The notes: a model not told the origin generated them from the letters alone. DNA of 64,000 nucleotides from Methylobacterium sp. CB376 (GCF_029714205.1 NZ_CP121648.1:1426001-1490000); one strand, 5' to 3'; counted from the stretch's first letter, positions 1 to 8,545 are shown. Numbers and translations: made by a program.

Positions 1-414
1 ATTATGCGCGCCGAGGCGGCGCACCTCCTCGACGGCCGTCACGAACGTCTCGACGCGGGCAGCCTGCGCCTGGACGCGCTCGGCGAAGCTCGGCGCCTCC
101 TCACGCAGATCCGCGAGGGCCTTCCGCAGCCGGGGCAGCACGGCGTCGAAGCCCCGGTCGGCGGCCTTGATCTGCGGCTCCTCGGTCTCCGCGATGAGGC
201 GATAGACCCAGTAATTGAGTTCGAACAACTGTTGGTTGATAAGTCGCGCCGTCGCCGCCGCGCGCGCCTCGCGCACGATGAACAGGCTGTAGGCGTCATC
301 GATCCGGGTCATGCGCGATTGCGCGTACCAGACGCAGCCACCGACGATCAGGCCGATGAGCGCGATGACGCTGGAGAGCTTGGGCAGGATCTTGATGTCG
401 GATAGATGCGGCAT
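1..414 (-). CDS. Methyl-accepting chemotaxis protein, N-terminal part (runs off the left edge)
   Basis: The frame opens with ATG at 414 and stays open for 138 codons to the window edge without a stop. The product starts MPHLSDIKILPKLSS, then has one hydrophobic span at about residues 15-30 (VIALIGLIVGGCVWYA). An alpha-helical, charged periplasmic segment follows that resembles the four-helix-bundle sensor of MCPs (SMRTDAYSLF-like start, many Ala/Arg/Gln). HAMP and signalling domains would lie outside the window. The family is called from architecture only: a short cytoplasmic tail, a membrane helix and a helical bundle also fit a histidine kinase or diguanylate cyclase sensor. It is transcribed leftward, away from the rest of the window. 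Confidence 0.6.
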   Translation of the reverse strand, partial: MPHLSDIKILPKLSSVIALIGLIVGGCVWYAQSRMTRIDDAYSLFIVREARAAATARLINQQLFELNYWVYRLIAETEEPQIKAADRGFDAVLPRLRKALADLREEAPSFAERVQAQAARVETFVTAVEEVRRLGAHN

Positions 415-729
415 AGGAAATCAATCCAAATCGTGTTTCCCACGCGCCTCTTATCCCGTGAGAATGCTTAACAAATACGTCAGGTTTTGTCTGAAGATAC
501 AGTCGCGATGCGCGCGACGCCGACCATGGCGGCGCTCGGGACGAGGCCGGCGCGGCCGATCCAGCCAAAGCTGCGCGCGATCAGCCCGCGCCGCGGCCGC
601 GCCGCGACACCCCGTCCGGCCGCCCTCGGGCCCTGCGACCGCGACGGGGCGGCCGTGCCGACCCGCTCGCCCGGGCCGGCGGAACGGTGCGGGTCGAGCG
701 GCCGCGCGGGGGGCGCGCCGCCGCGCCCC
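415..729. other. Intergenic region, no gene seen
   Basis: This stretch lies between the chemoreceptor start and the stop codon of the next leftward gene. The part next to the receptor is AT-richer (TTAACAAATACG around 468-479) and probably contains its promoter. The rest is GC-rich filler. Overlapping open frames here change composition like non-coding DNA and lack ribosome-binding sites. Confidence 0.5.
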
Positions 730-1344
730 TCATTCCGGCAGCCGCGGGAGGGGCGTCCCATCCGGCGGCAGGCCGTAGCGGGCGGCGTTCAGCTCCATGG
801 CCAGGAAGGTGTAGTAGCCGCTGATCGCCGCGAGATCGACCACGCCCGCCTTGCCGAAGCGGCTCTCCGCCCGCGCGAAGGTCGCGTCCGACACCCGCTT
901 GTTCTGCTGGAGCTCGGTGGTGAAGTCGTAGACGATCGCCTCGTCGGCGCTCAGGCCCTCCGGGCGGCGCCCGTCGCGGATCGCCTCGATGATCTCCGGC
1001 GCGATGCCGACCTTCCGGGCGATCGGGGCGTGGACGTACCACTCGTAGTCCTGCGACCAGTGCCGCGCGTTGATCAGGATCACCAGTTCGGACAGCGTGG
1101 TCCCGATCTTCGGCTTGTAGCGCAGGTAGTCGCCCATCTGGCGCGTGAGCGTCATCACCTCGGGCGAGTGCATGAGCGGCTCGAAGGGACCGAAGACCTT
1201 GACCTTGCGGGCCGCCTCGAACTCCTCGGCGGCCTTCCTCTGCTCGGGCGTGTACTGGTCGGGCGGGATGGTCGGCAGGCGGTCCGCCGCGAAGGCCAGG
1301 GCCGGGGCGAGGGCGAGAGCGAGGGCGGGGAGACGGCGGATCAT
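730..1344 (-). CDS. Exported carboxymuconolactone decarboxylase/AhpD-like protein
   Basis: This 204-residue protein starts with a clear signal peptide (MIRRLPALALALAPALAFAA, cleavage near residue 20). The mature part has the alpha-helical fold pattern of the carboxymuconolactone decarboxylase family: SELVILINARHWSQDYEWYVH (split here as SELVILINARHW then SQDYEWYVH) around residues 88-108, and a later helix with AISGYYTFLAMELNAA. Family members are gamma-carboxymuconolactone decarboxylases or AhpD-type peroxidases. The CxxC pair of AhpD is absent, so a peroxidase role is unlikely. Export to the periplasm is unusual for the enzymatic members. It stands alone, and the substrate is unknown. Confidence 0.8.
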   Translation of the reverse strand: MIRRLPALALALAPALAFAADRLPTIPPDQYTPEQRKAAEEFEAARKVKVFGPFEPLMHSPEVMTLTRQMGDYLRYKPKIGTTLSELVILINARHWSQDYEWYVHAPIARKVGIAPEIIEAIRDGRRPEGLSADEAIVYDFTTELQQNKRVSDATFARAESRFGKAGVVDLAAISGYYTFLAMELNAARYGLPPDGTPLPRLPE

Positions 1345-1553
1345 CGGCGAGGCTCCGGAACGGACGCGGCGAGGCCCGGCCCGGATGCGATGCCCCGCGG
1401 CGGGCCCCCGATCAGGGTGCGCCGCACGGGAACGCGTCGGGCCGTCCGGGCGACACTGCCCCGCCCGGCGCCGCGCCGATAGGGGGCGCCGCGCGACACC
1501 GCGCCGGCCCGCCGCGCGGGCCGGCGGCGCGGATCCCGCCCCTCCGCCCGGCC

Positions 1554-2375
1554 CTATCCGGGCCTGGGCGCGCGCGACCGCGCCCAGGCCTCCGCGACGG
1601 CCTGCGCGAGGGCCAGGGAGGTCGGGGCGCCGTCCGCCTCGCCCTTCTCGAAGTCGCCCGCCTGGCCCATCCGGTTGGTCACGTGCGCGAAGCAGAGCAC
1701 GGCGCGGCGGCGCGCCGCGGCGAAGGCGTAGAGCGCGGCCGCCTCCATCTCGACCGCCAGGAGGCCCGCCGCCCGGGCCGCCGCGATGGCCTCGGCGGTC
1801 TCGCGGTAGGGCGCGTCGGTCGTCCAGGTGGCGCCGCGCTCGATCGGCTCGCCCACCTCCGCCAGCCCCGCCCCGACCGACGCCACCAGGGCCGGGTCGG
1901 CCTGCGCGAAGTCGCCGGCCGGCAGGTAGTGGTAGCTCGTGCCCTCGTCGCGCAGCGCGCGCTCGATCAGGATGAAGTACGGCGGCGGCCGCAGCGCCGT
2001 GATCTGACCCGACGAGGTGATGCTGATGAGCAGGCGGCAGCCGGAGGCGAACATCTGCTCGGCCACCAGCACGGCGTAGGGCGCGCCCACCGCGCAGCCG
2101 ACGATGCCGAACGCGCGACCGCCCTGCTCGAAGCGGTCCATCTCCGAGTGGTAGCAGGCCCAGCCCTCGACGGGCCGGGCCCTGCCGGCGGCGCGCAGGT
2201 GGCGGACGACGTCGCCGTCCGGGTCCAGGATGCAGACCTCCGGCACGGGCGCGTCGGGGATGCGCCGCTGCCGGCGCGCCTCGCGCAGCAGGCTCTGCGG
2301 CGTGAACGCGGACGCCGCCTCCGGGTGCTTGTCGCGGAGGATCGGCGGCAGGGGGCGAGGGGGCGGAGCACTCAT
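1554..2375 (-). CDS. Nucleoside phosphorylase (uridine/purine nucleoside phosphorylase superfamily)
   Basis: The product is 273 residues from the ATG at 2375 (MSAPPPRPLPP). The frame extends 28 codons further upstream, but that part is low-complexity and has no better ribosome site. It shows the PNP/UDP superfamily pattern: GIVGCAVGAPYAVLVAEQM in the phosphate-binding region, ISITSSGQI, then LLAVEMEAAALYAFAA, which corresponds to the conserved Glu-Met-Glu ribose-binding motif near the C-terminus. It should catalyse reversible phosphorolysis of a nucleoside in the cytoplasm. Base specificity cannot be read with confidence. The gene is solitary. Confidence 0.8.
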   Translation of the reverse strand: MSAPPPRPLPPILRDKHPEAASAFTPQSLLREARRQRRIPDAPVPEVCILDPDGDVVRHLRAAGRARPVEGWACYHSEMDRFEQGGRAFGIVGCAVGAPYAVLVAEQMFASGCRLLISITSSGQITALRPPPYFILIERALRDEGTSYHYLPAGDFAQADPALVASVGAGLAEVGEPIERGATWTTDAPYRETAEAIAAARAAGLLAVEMEAAALYAFAAARRRAVLCFAHVTNRMGQAGDFEKGEADGAPTSLALAQAVAEAWARSRAPRPG

Positions 2376-2511
2376 GCGGCCACTCTCGGCGCGCGGCCCG
2401 GCCGCGGCAACAGGGCCGGCGACGATGGAGGGCGCGCCCCGTCCCCGGCCCGCCGACACCCCCGAGACGCGTCGGCTCCGGTCGGGCGGACCGCCCCCCG
2501 GGGCGGGGCGG

Positions 2512-3582
2512 TCACCGCCCGATCCTCACCGGATCGCGGATCATGCGTGACAGGACCCGCCTCGCCCCGCGCGTGGCAGGTTTCTCGACGAGACGATAGG
2601 CGAGGAGCCCGCCTGCCAGGCTCGACAGGCATAAGAGGACGGGAAATGTCTTATGGAGAATCGAAGACTCGTCATCCAGCGCGTGGAAGGCGCTTTGGAT
2701 GGATCTTACGATGTAGATACCGAAATCCTGGAAGAGATATATGGAATAGGACGCGTTCCCGATCTGAAAGAGAGGGCGAAGGAAGACGACAGCTCTGGAC
2801 CGCTCGAGCATGAGCGCGCCGGCCAGCACGATGGTGGACCCGGCACCCCATCGCAAGCGGTGATCGAAGGCCGAGAAGAGCAGGAGACCGGCGGCCGCCA
2901 GGAGAACGGCGAGGACCTGCGCGGCGGGAGGCCGCGATCGCGCATCCATCCCCAGGAACCGTCCGAGTGCGGCGCCCGAGAGGAATTCGAGCAGAATGGG
3001 GTTCGTGTAAAACTGAGATACGCCAGCATTCGTACTCCACGTTAATCCAGTCACCACCAGCGACACAAGCACGACCGCCAGGATCTCGAAACGGAATGTT
3101 CTGCTGATTGCGAGAATGAGCGCGAAGATCGTATAGAAAAACATCTCGTAATTGAGGATCCAGCCCAGGTACAGGGTCGGATAAACTCTGCCGCTCTCGC
3201 TCGGGTTTGCAATAAATAGCAGTGACAATACGAAATGTGAAAGGCTTGCATCAGGGTTATAGACGAACGTGTCGTCGTAGACTGTGAGGAGAAACCAAGC
3301 GGAAGTCGCGACCCAGTATGTCGGGACGATCCTGGCCAGGCGGTCCGCCGCGAAGCGCGACGGTGTGACGGTTTCCTTTTCCGTGAGGTACATCATCAAA
3401 AAGCCGCTTATCACGAAAAACAGATCCACGCCGTATTGACCATAATGGGCTACGCCGTAAAGTCGTCCTTGAAAATTGTGATAGACGATCACCGCGAGCG
3501 CAGCACAAGCGCGCAGATATTGTATGGAGACAAGTTTCTTATTGTCAGAGATTTTCACGGGATATGGCGAATGGTGTGTCAT
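2512..3582 (-). CDS. Acyltransferase 3 family membrane protein (ExoZ/OafA-like)
   Basis: About 356 residues from the ATG at 3582; in-frame ATGs at 3603, 3621 and 3657 are alternatives and none has a convincing ribosome site. The N-terminus carries the acyltransferase-3 signature: IQYLRACAALAVIVYHN (the conserved His) and GVDLFFVISGFLMMYL. Roughly ten hydrophobic spans follow. The family O-acetylates or O-acylates extracellular polysaccharides at the inner membrane. The gene is distinctly AT-richer than its neighbours (for example around 3080-3560), which suggests later acquisition. No polysaccharide genes are adjacent, although a large glycosyltransferase lies 12 kb away. Confidence 0.85.
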   Translation of the reverse strand: MTHHSPYPVKISDNKKLVSIQYLRACAALAVIVYHNFQGRLYGVAHYGQYGVDLFFVISGFLMMYLTEKETVTPSRFAADRLARIVPTYWVATSAWFLLTVYDDTFVYNPDASLSHFVLSLLFIANPSESGRVYPTLYLGWILNYEMFFYTIFALILAISRTFRFEILAVVLVSLVVTGLTWSTNAGVSQFYTNPILLEFLSGAALGRFLGMDARSRPPAAQVLAVLLAAAGLLLFSAFDHRLRWGAGSTIVLAGALMLERSRAVVFLRPLFQIGNASYSIYLFQDFGIYIVRSIQSAFHALDDESSILHKTFPVLLCLSSLAGGLLAYRLVEKPATRGARRVLSRMIRDPVRIGR

Positions 3583-3960
3583 GTCGGCGGGCCGGATTTT
3601 CATGCCGGGTGACTTTCTCATGGCTTGCAGCTGCGCGCGCGAGGATGATCTGTGCAAGAATGTTACCAGATCCCGCCTGGTCGTCCCAAACTCCGGGCAG
3701 GCGGCGGATCCCTGCTCCGCAGAGGGGATGGCTTGATCGAGACTGACTGTCCGGCGGCGGCGCGGGCCGGGTCCCGACGCGATGGCGGCGCCTCAACCAT
3801 CCGCTTCGGCCGGCGCACGGGCGGGGTGAGGGGGCGTCGCGCGAGAGGCGACGCGCGGCCTAACCCACATGGCGCGGTTGTCGAAGCTGAGCCCGCTATT
3901 TACTGGCGCCCGCCGAGCACGCAGCGAAATGGGGCCGCAGGCCCGGGCGTGCAATCCAGG
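3583..3960. other. Intergenic region, no gene seen
   Basis: This is the leader of the leftward acyltransferase gene and the upstream region of a small rightward frame. Composition falls from GC-rich to moderately AT-rich near 3590-3680. No hairpin, tandem repeat or convincing reading frame was seen. Confidence 0.45.
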
Positions 3961-4173
3961 ATGGTAGGATTCACGCCCATGGTCATCGCCCTCGTGGGGT
4001 CCGCCATCCTCGGCGGGACGATCACGCTCGCCTCGCTCGCGCCCGTCCTGGGATTGAAGGCCCTCCTGGTGGCGCCGTTCGGCGGCAGCCTCGCGGCCGG
4101 GCTGGTGGTCGCGGTCTCCTGCGCGAGAGCGGCGAAGCGCGTCGCCGCGCCGACCACCCTGAGCGAGGTCTGA
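3961..4173 (+). CDS. Small hydrophobic protein with two probable membrane helices
   Basis: This 70-residue frame (MVGFTPMVIALVGSAILGG at the start) has two hydrophobic spans at about residues 7-29 and 33-54, followed by a basic tail with SCARAAKRVAA. I do not recognise a family. The initiation site is weak: only AGG lies immediately before the ATG, and an ATG six codons in is an alternative. Its stop codon TGA is the first base triplet of a dispersed repeat that begins at 4171, so the C-terminal end may have been set by repeat insertion. It is plausible as a membrane protein by composition, but unconfirmed. Confidence 0.4.
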   Translation: MVGFTPMVIALVGSAILGGTITLASLAPVLGLKALLVAPFGGSLAAGLVVAVSCARAAKRVAAPTTLSEV

Positions 4174-4312
4174 TCCGGGAACCGGTTGATCACAGCGGAG
4201 CCCGGATCCCGAGCCCGCGCGGCGCCTGAGCGCGGCGCCTGAGCGAAGCCCACATCCGCATGGGCGAAACGGGAGATGGCGAAGCCATCGACCGGATGGC
4301 GTATGACGCCTC
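4171..4312. repeat. REP-like dispersed repeat, copy 1
   Basis: It starts with TGATCCGGGA at the stop codon of the preceding frame, has the half-palindrome CCGGTTGATCA, then GCGCGGCGCCTGAGCG, partly duplicated. A tail follows with ATCCGCATGGGCGAAA and GGAGATGGCGAAGCC, ending in GGATGGCGTATGA. The same modules recur at 28757, 44979 and 58196; copy 4 matches this one through the whole tail. Confidence 0.85.
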
Positions 4313-4530
4313 CCGGCCGCCCTCGCCCGTTCGTCCCGCGGCGGGATCGGGGCCGCGCCTTGCGCGCCGCGGCGGCCCCGCGCGTCCACGGGCCGCGCCC
4401 TTTCGGCTTGCCTCAAGCCGCGCCGCGTGGCCCAGGGAGCGCTCACCGCGGTGAGCCGGGATGCCCCGTCCGGGGCCGCTCGCGCCGCCCATCGCAGCCC
4501 GCCGCGGGCGAGAGCCCCCGCCCCGACGCG

Positions 4531-5961
4531 ATGTCAGCCGATCCCCCTCCCCTGTTCGTGCCCCGCCCGCACCAGCGCGAGGGGCGCGACGCGATCCTGG
4601 CCCACCGCGCCGCGGGCCGCCCGGGCTTCCTCCTCGGCGACATGACCGGCCTCGGCAAGACGCTGACCGCGTGGTCCGCCCTGGCCGCCATGCCCGAGCG
4701 CGAGATCCTGATCGTCTGCCCCAAGGGCGGCCTGCCGCAATGGCGCCGCACCATCGCGGGCAGCGGCCTGCCCGCCAAGAGCGTGACGCTGATCAACTAC
4801 GAGCGCACCAAGTCGCTGTTCCTGCCGCCGCCGGACAGCACCCGGCGCTCGACCCGCGCCCGCAACAACGAACTCGCCCGCGAGGGGCGCCCCAAGCGGG
4901 CCTGGCCGCTGGTGGTGTTCGACGAGGCCCACCGGCTGCGCAACCCCTACGCCCAGCAGAGCATGGCCTGCCGCCAGCTCGCCGACCAGGCGGCGTTCGC
5001 GATCTACATGAGCGCCACGGCCGGGCAGGCGCCGCACGAGCTGTTCTATCTCGGGCGCCTGCTCGGGCGGGCGGCGGGCCGGGAGGTGGCGTCCCTGGCC
5101 GATTTCCGCGCCCTGATGCGCGCGCTCGGGATCGGGCGCGCCAGGGGGCGCTGGACGAACTGGAGCTGGACGCCGAACCCGCGCGACCGCGCCGTGATGG
5201 CCGACCTGCTCTACCGGGGCCGCGACGCGATCGGCCTGCGCCGCCGCCCGGCGGACATCGCGGGCTGGCCGGAGGCGCAGCGCGAACTCGCCCCGACTGC
5301 GCTCGGCCCGGAGGAGCGCCGCCTCTACGACGCGTCCTGGCGCGAGTTCCGGCGCGCGTTCGGGCTCCTCGGCGGCGCGACGCGGCGCCCGGCGGGCTGG
5401 GCGGCGGACCTGCGCTTCCGCCAGAAGGCGAGCCTGCTGCGGGTCGCGGGCACCGCCGCCTTCGCGGGCGACCTGCTGGAGGCCGGCGAGCAGGTCGCCC
5501 TCTCGGTCGCCTTCCTGGAGACGTCGGCCCTGCTCGCCGAGACCCTGCGCGGGCAGCGCTGGCGGGTCGGCGAGATCAACGGGGAGCGCCCGGCCGAGGC
5601 GAACGAGGCGACCCGGCTCGACTTCCAGCGCGGCCTGCTCGACGCTCTCGTGTTCACGGTCACGGAATCGATCTCGCTGCACCGGCACGAACTGCCCGGC
5701 GGCGAGCGCCCGCGCGCGCTCGTGGTGCACGACATGCGCCACAGCGCGATCCAGCTGCAGCAGATCGAGGGACGCTGCCACCGCGACGGCCAGCACGCGG
5801 TGATCTACTACGCCTACGCCGAGGACACGGTCGAGGAGCGGATCGCCGCGACGGCGGTCGCCCGCATGGCGGCGATGGACGGGATGGCCGGCGACGACAC
5901 CGCCATGGCGGACGCGCTCGCGGCGGTCCTGGCGGAGGCGGCCGCGCGCGCGGAGCGCTGA
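4531..5961 (+). CDS. SNF2-type DEAD/DEAH-box ATPase, phage-like
   Basis: The product is 476 residues from ATG 4531 (MSADPPPLFVPRP); the frame is open further upstream but in repeat DNA. Helicase motif I (GDMTGLGKTLTAW, about 36-48), motif II (VVFDEAHR, about 128-135), motif III-like YMSATAG (about 160), and the C-terminal motif VI region QQIEGRCHRDGQ (about 408-420) are all present. The QQxxGRxHRxGQ form is typical of SNF2 proteins. At this length, with no accessory domain, it resembles the short SNF2 ATPases of tailed phages and prophages rather than chromatin-type or RapA proteins. No other phage genes are adjacent, so it is either a prophage remnant or a domesticated orphan. Confidence 0.8.
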   Translation: MSADPPPLFVPRPHQREGRDAILAHRAAGRPGFLLGDMTGLGKTLTAWSALAAMPEREILIVCPKGGLPQWRRTIAGSGLPAKSVTLINYERTKSLFLPPPDSTRRSTRARNNELAREGRPKRAWPLVVFDEAHRLRNPYAQQSMACRQLADQAAFAIYMSATAGQAPHELFYLGRLLGRAAGREVASLADFRALMRALGIGRARGRWTNWSWTPNPRDRAVMADLLYRGRDAIGLRRRPADIAGWPEAQRELAPTALGPEERRLYDASWREFRRAFGLLGGATRRPAGWAADLRFRQKASLLRVAGTAAFAGDLLEAGEQVALSVAFLETSALLAETLRGQRWRVGEINGERPAEANEATRLDFQRGLLDALVFTVTESISLHRHELPGGERPRALVVHDMRHSAIQLQQIEGRCHRDGQHAVIYYAYAEDTVEERIAATAVARMAAMDGMAGDDTAMADALAAVLAEAAARAER

Positions 5962-5994
5962 CCCCGGCCGGCTCCCCCGACGGCCGCGGCCGCC

Positions 5995-6306
5995 TCAGGG
6001 CCGCGGCGCCTCCGCCCCGAACAGGATGTCGTGCGTCATCGGGTCGTAGAACCGCATCAAGGACCGCACGAAGTGCCGGACGTCGACCTCCAGCGCCTCG
6101 GCCCAGGCCCGGTAGCGGTCCGGGGGGATGCGGCCCCGGCCGGTCTCCAGCTGGGAGATGAAGGTGTAGTACTCGGCACCGACCAGCGCCGCGAGCTGCC
6201 GCTGCGAGAGGCCGCGCGCCTCCCTCAGCTCCTTGAGGTAGCGGCCGCCTTCCCGGCGCAGTTCCTGGACCTCCTCGGAGTCCAGACGCTGATGGTGAGC
6301 ATACAC
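5995..6306 (-). CDS. Small XRE-family helix-turn-helix regulator
   Basis: The product is 103 residues from a GTG at 6306 (GTGTATGCTCACC); upstream codons are open but Pro/Gly-rich and non-protein-like. The N-terminal third is helical (LDSEEVQELRREGGRYLK), followed by a Cro/C1-type HTH: LREARGLSQRQLAALVGAE then FISQLETGRGRIPPDRY. The C-terminus (DVRHFVRSLMRFYDP) may dimerise. It is convergent with the SNF2-type gene, 33 bp apart. It probably represses its own promoter: a TGTACAGTGACATT motif lies 45-60 bases upstream and a near-identical motif occurs at 13049. The target genes are unknown. Confidence 0.75.
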   Translation of the reverse strand: MYAHHQRLDSEEVQELRREGGRYLKELREARGLSQRQLAALVGAEYYTFISQLETGRGRIPPDRYRAWAEALEVDVRHFVRSLMRFYDPMTHDILFGAEAPRP

Positions 6307-6352
6307 GGTGGATGCCTTCCTGCGGGCCTCACCTGCGAGCGCCCCGCCTGTA

Positions 6353-6366
6353 CAGTGACATTCATA
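6353..6366. promoter_or_regulatory. TGTACAGTGACATT motif upstream of the XRE gene
   Basis: TGTACAGTGACATT, adjoining the AT-rich CATATAC, lies in the upstream region of the XRE gene. Twelve of 13 bases recur at 13049 (TGTACAGTGAAATT) in front of the sigma-factor gene. A shared operator is inferred; no functional data exist. Confidence 0.4.
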
Positions 6367-6495
6367 TACCCCTGTCCGGCCGGCGGTGTCCAGGGCGATC
6401 CCGCCCGGGCGCCTTGACGGTCCTTGCGGCGGTCCGTCCGGCGGTCCTCCGGGCGGCGCCGCGCCGGCCCCGAGGGGTACCCGCGTCCCGCGCAC

Positions 6496-6523
6496 TTGGA
6501 ATAAATACAACTTGCCCTATCAT
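6496..6523 (+). promoter_or_regulatory. Possible sigma-70-type promoter for the type I secretion genes
   Basis: TTGGAA (6496-6501), a 16-base spacer and TATCAT (6518-6523) stand in a locally AT-rich patch within otherwise GC-rich intergenic DNA. They point rightward at the secretion genes, with a long leader of about 250 bases that contains the 13-bp tandem repeat. Weak support from consensus only. Confidence 0.3.
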
Positions 6524-6577
6524 CGCGTGATCGGGGCGCGACGCACGCCGTCGGTCAGCGACCTGGGGGGGCGCCAC

Positions 6578-6642
6578 GAGACCTGGACACGAGACCTGGA
6601 CAAGAGACCCGGACGCGAGACCTGCACGCGAGACCCGGACCC
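6578..6642. repeat. Tandem repeat, five 13-bp units
   Basis: Units read GAGACCTGGACAC, GAGACCTGGACAA, GAGACCCGGACGC, GAGACCTGCACGC and GAGACCCGGACCC, directly abutting. The array lies about 135 bases before the ATG of the type I secretion ABC gene, in its probable leader. One of five comparable arrays in this window. Confidence 0.9.
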
Positions 6643-6775
6643 GAAACAAACCCCCCGGCCGATCGTTGGCTCCCGAGTCCCGGGTCGGCTGCCGCGGACC
6701 GGGTCGGACCGACCGCGGCCGCTCCGCTGATGCCCATCGTTCCGCGCCTCGGCGCCTCCTTGGCGGGATTTCGGT

Positions 6776-8542
6776 ATGACGAGTGACCGGGCGACGTCCG
6801 TCCTGCAGAGCGGCCTGCGCTCCCTGCGTCCGGTCCTGGCGACCGCGTTCGTCTTCAGTTTCTTCATCAACATCCTGCTGTTCGTCACACCCCTGTACAT
6901 GCTGCAGATCTACGACAGGGTGTTGTCGAGCCGCAGCGAGGCGACGCTGGTCGGCGTCAGCCTGATCGCCGCCTTCGCGCTCGCGGTCTATTCGTGCCTC
7001 GAGATGCTCCGCGCGCGCATCCTGGTGCGCGGCGGAGTGATCTTCGATCAGGCGATCGCGACCCCGATCTACGACGCGGTGCATCGCAGCATCCTGCGCA
7101 GGCCCGGGAGCGGGCAGGACGCGGCCCTGCGCGACCTCGACGTCCTGCGCGAATTCCTGACCGGCAGCGGCCTCCTGGCGTTCTGCGACGCGCCCTGGAC
7201 CCCGATCTTCCTGCTCGCCTGCTTCGCCCTGCATCCCTGGTTCGGATGGATGGCCCTGGCGGGCGGCTCGGCGATCCTGGCCCTGACGCTCGTCAACGAG
7301 GTCGCCACCCGCCGGCTGCTCGACGCGGCGAACCGGGCCTCGCACGCGGCCGCGCAGCAGGCCCGCGCCAGCGCCCGCAACGCCGAGGTGCTGCACGCCA
7401 TGGGCATGGTCGCGGCCGTGCGCGAACTCTGGCGCGCCCCCCACCAGGACGTGCTGATGCTGCAGGCCCGCGCCAGCGACCGGGCCGGCCTCATCGTCGC
7501 CGCGACGAAGTACGTCCGCATGCTGCTGCAGACGATGGTGCTCGGCCTCGGCGCCTACCTCGCCATCCGCCGGGAGATCTCGGCCGGGTCGATGATCGCC
7601 GCCTCGATCATCATCGGCCGCGCCCTGGCCCCGATCGAGGCGATCGTCGCCCACTGGAAGGGCGTCACCGCGGCCCGGGCGAGCTACCGCCGGCTGGCGG
7701 ACCTGGTCTCGGCGGCCGGGGCGGAGCCGCGGCGGATGAGCCTGCCGCGGCCCCGCGGCGAGGTCGAGATCGAGAACGCCTCGGTGGCGGCGCCCGGCGG
7801 GGCGGCGCCGATCCTGCGCGGCGTCAGCGTGCGGATCGAGGCCGGGAGCGTCGTCGGGATCGTCGGACCCAGCGCCTCGGGGAAATCGACGCTCGCCCGC
7901 GCCCTGACCGGGGTGTGGCCGCTTCTCGGCGGCACGGTGCGGATCGACGGCGCCGAGATCGGGCACTGGGACCCGCAGGCCCTCGGCCGCTACCTCGGCT
8001 ACCTGCCCCAGGACGTCGAGCTCCTCGACGGCACCGTGGCCGAGACCATCGCGCGCTTCGCCGTCGAGGACGAGGGGGCGATCGTCGAGGTGGCGCGCAG
8101 GGCCGGCTGCCACGCGCTGATCCAGGCGCTCCCGGACGGCTACAACACCCGGATCGGCCCGGGAGGGCACGGGCTGTCGGGCGGGCAGCGCCAGCGCATC
8201 GCCCTCGCCCGGGCCATGTACGGCGCGCCCAGCCTCGTCGTGCTCGACGAGCCGAATGCGAGCCTCGATCAGGCCGGCGAGGCGGCCCTGATCCAGGCCG
8301 TGGCGGACCTCAAGCGCCACGGCGCCACGGTGATCCTGATCACCCACAAGCTCGGCATCCTGGCCGGTGCCGATCAGGTGCTGGTGATGAACGAGGGCCG
8401 CGTCCAGGCCTTCGGCGCGGCGGAGCCGATCCTGGCGCAGCTCACGGGCGGGCGGCCGCTTCCCGCCTCCGCGCCGGCGGCGATCGGGGACGGCGTCGTC
8501 GACCGCCGATTGCAGGAGCGGCCCCGCGCCGCGACGGGCTGA
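6776..8542 (+). CDS. Type I secretion ABC transporter/permease (PrtD/LapB-like)
   Basis: This 588-residue protein has an N-terminal transmembrane domain: hydrophobic spans near 22-44 (FVFSFFINILLFVTPLYM), 60-78 and 130-175, with the T1SS signature TPLYMLQIYDRVL. A nucleotide-binding domain follows: Walker A GPSASGKST near 364, signature LSGGQRQRIALARAM near 467, Walker B LVVLDEPNASLD near 486 and the H-loop ITHK near 521. There is no N-terminal C39-like domain, so it matches the PrtD/HlyB-like subclass that exports metalloproteases, RTX or adhesin substrates. It is followed after only 3 bases by the membrane-fusion gene. The TolC-type outer-membrane partner is not in the window. Confidence 0.93.
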   Translation: MTSDRATSVLQSGLRSLRPVLATAFVFSFFINILLFVTPLYMLQIYDRVLSSRSEATLVGVSLIAAFALAVYSCLEMLRARILVRGGVIFDQAIATPIYDAVHRSILRRPGSGQDAALRDLDVLREFLTGSGLLAFCDAPWTPIFLLACFALHPWFGWMALAGGSAILALTLVNEVATRRLLDAANRASHAAAQQARASARNAEVLHAMGMVAAVRELWRAPHQDVLMLQARASDRAGLIVAATKYVRMLLQTMVLGLGAYLAIRREISAGSMIAASIIIGRALAPIEAIVAHWKGVTAARASYRRLADLVSAAGAEPRRMSLPRPRGEVEIENASVAAPGGAAPILRGVSVRIEAGSVVGIVGPSASGKSTLARALTGVWPLLGGTVRIDGAEIGHWDPQALGRYLGYLPQDVELLDGTVAETIARFAVEDEGAIVEVARRAGCHALIQALPDGYNTRIGPGGHGLSGGQRQRIALARAMYGAPSLVVLDEPNASLDQAGEAALIQAVADLKRHGATVILITHKLGILAGADQVLVMNEGRVQAFGAAEPILAQLTGGRPLPASAPAAIGDGVVDRRLQERPRAATG

Positions 8543-8545
8543 GCG

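Noticed and set aside
6578-6642. CRISPR array
   Set aside because: Units are 13 bp, directly adjacent, with no spacers and no cas genes; the same goes for the other four arrays.
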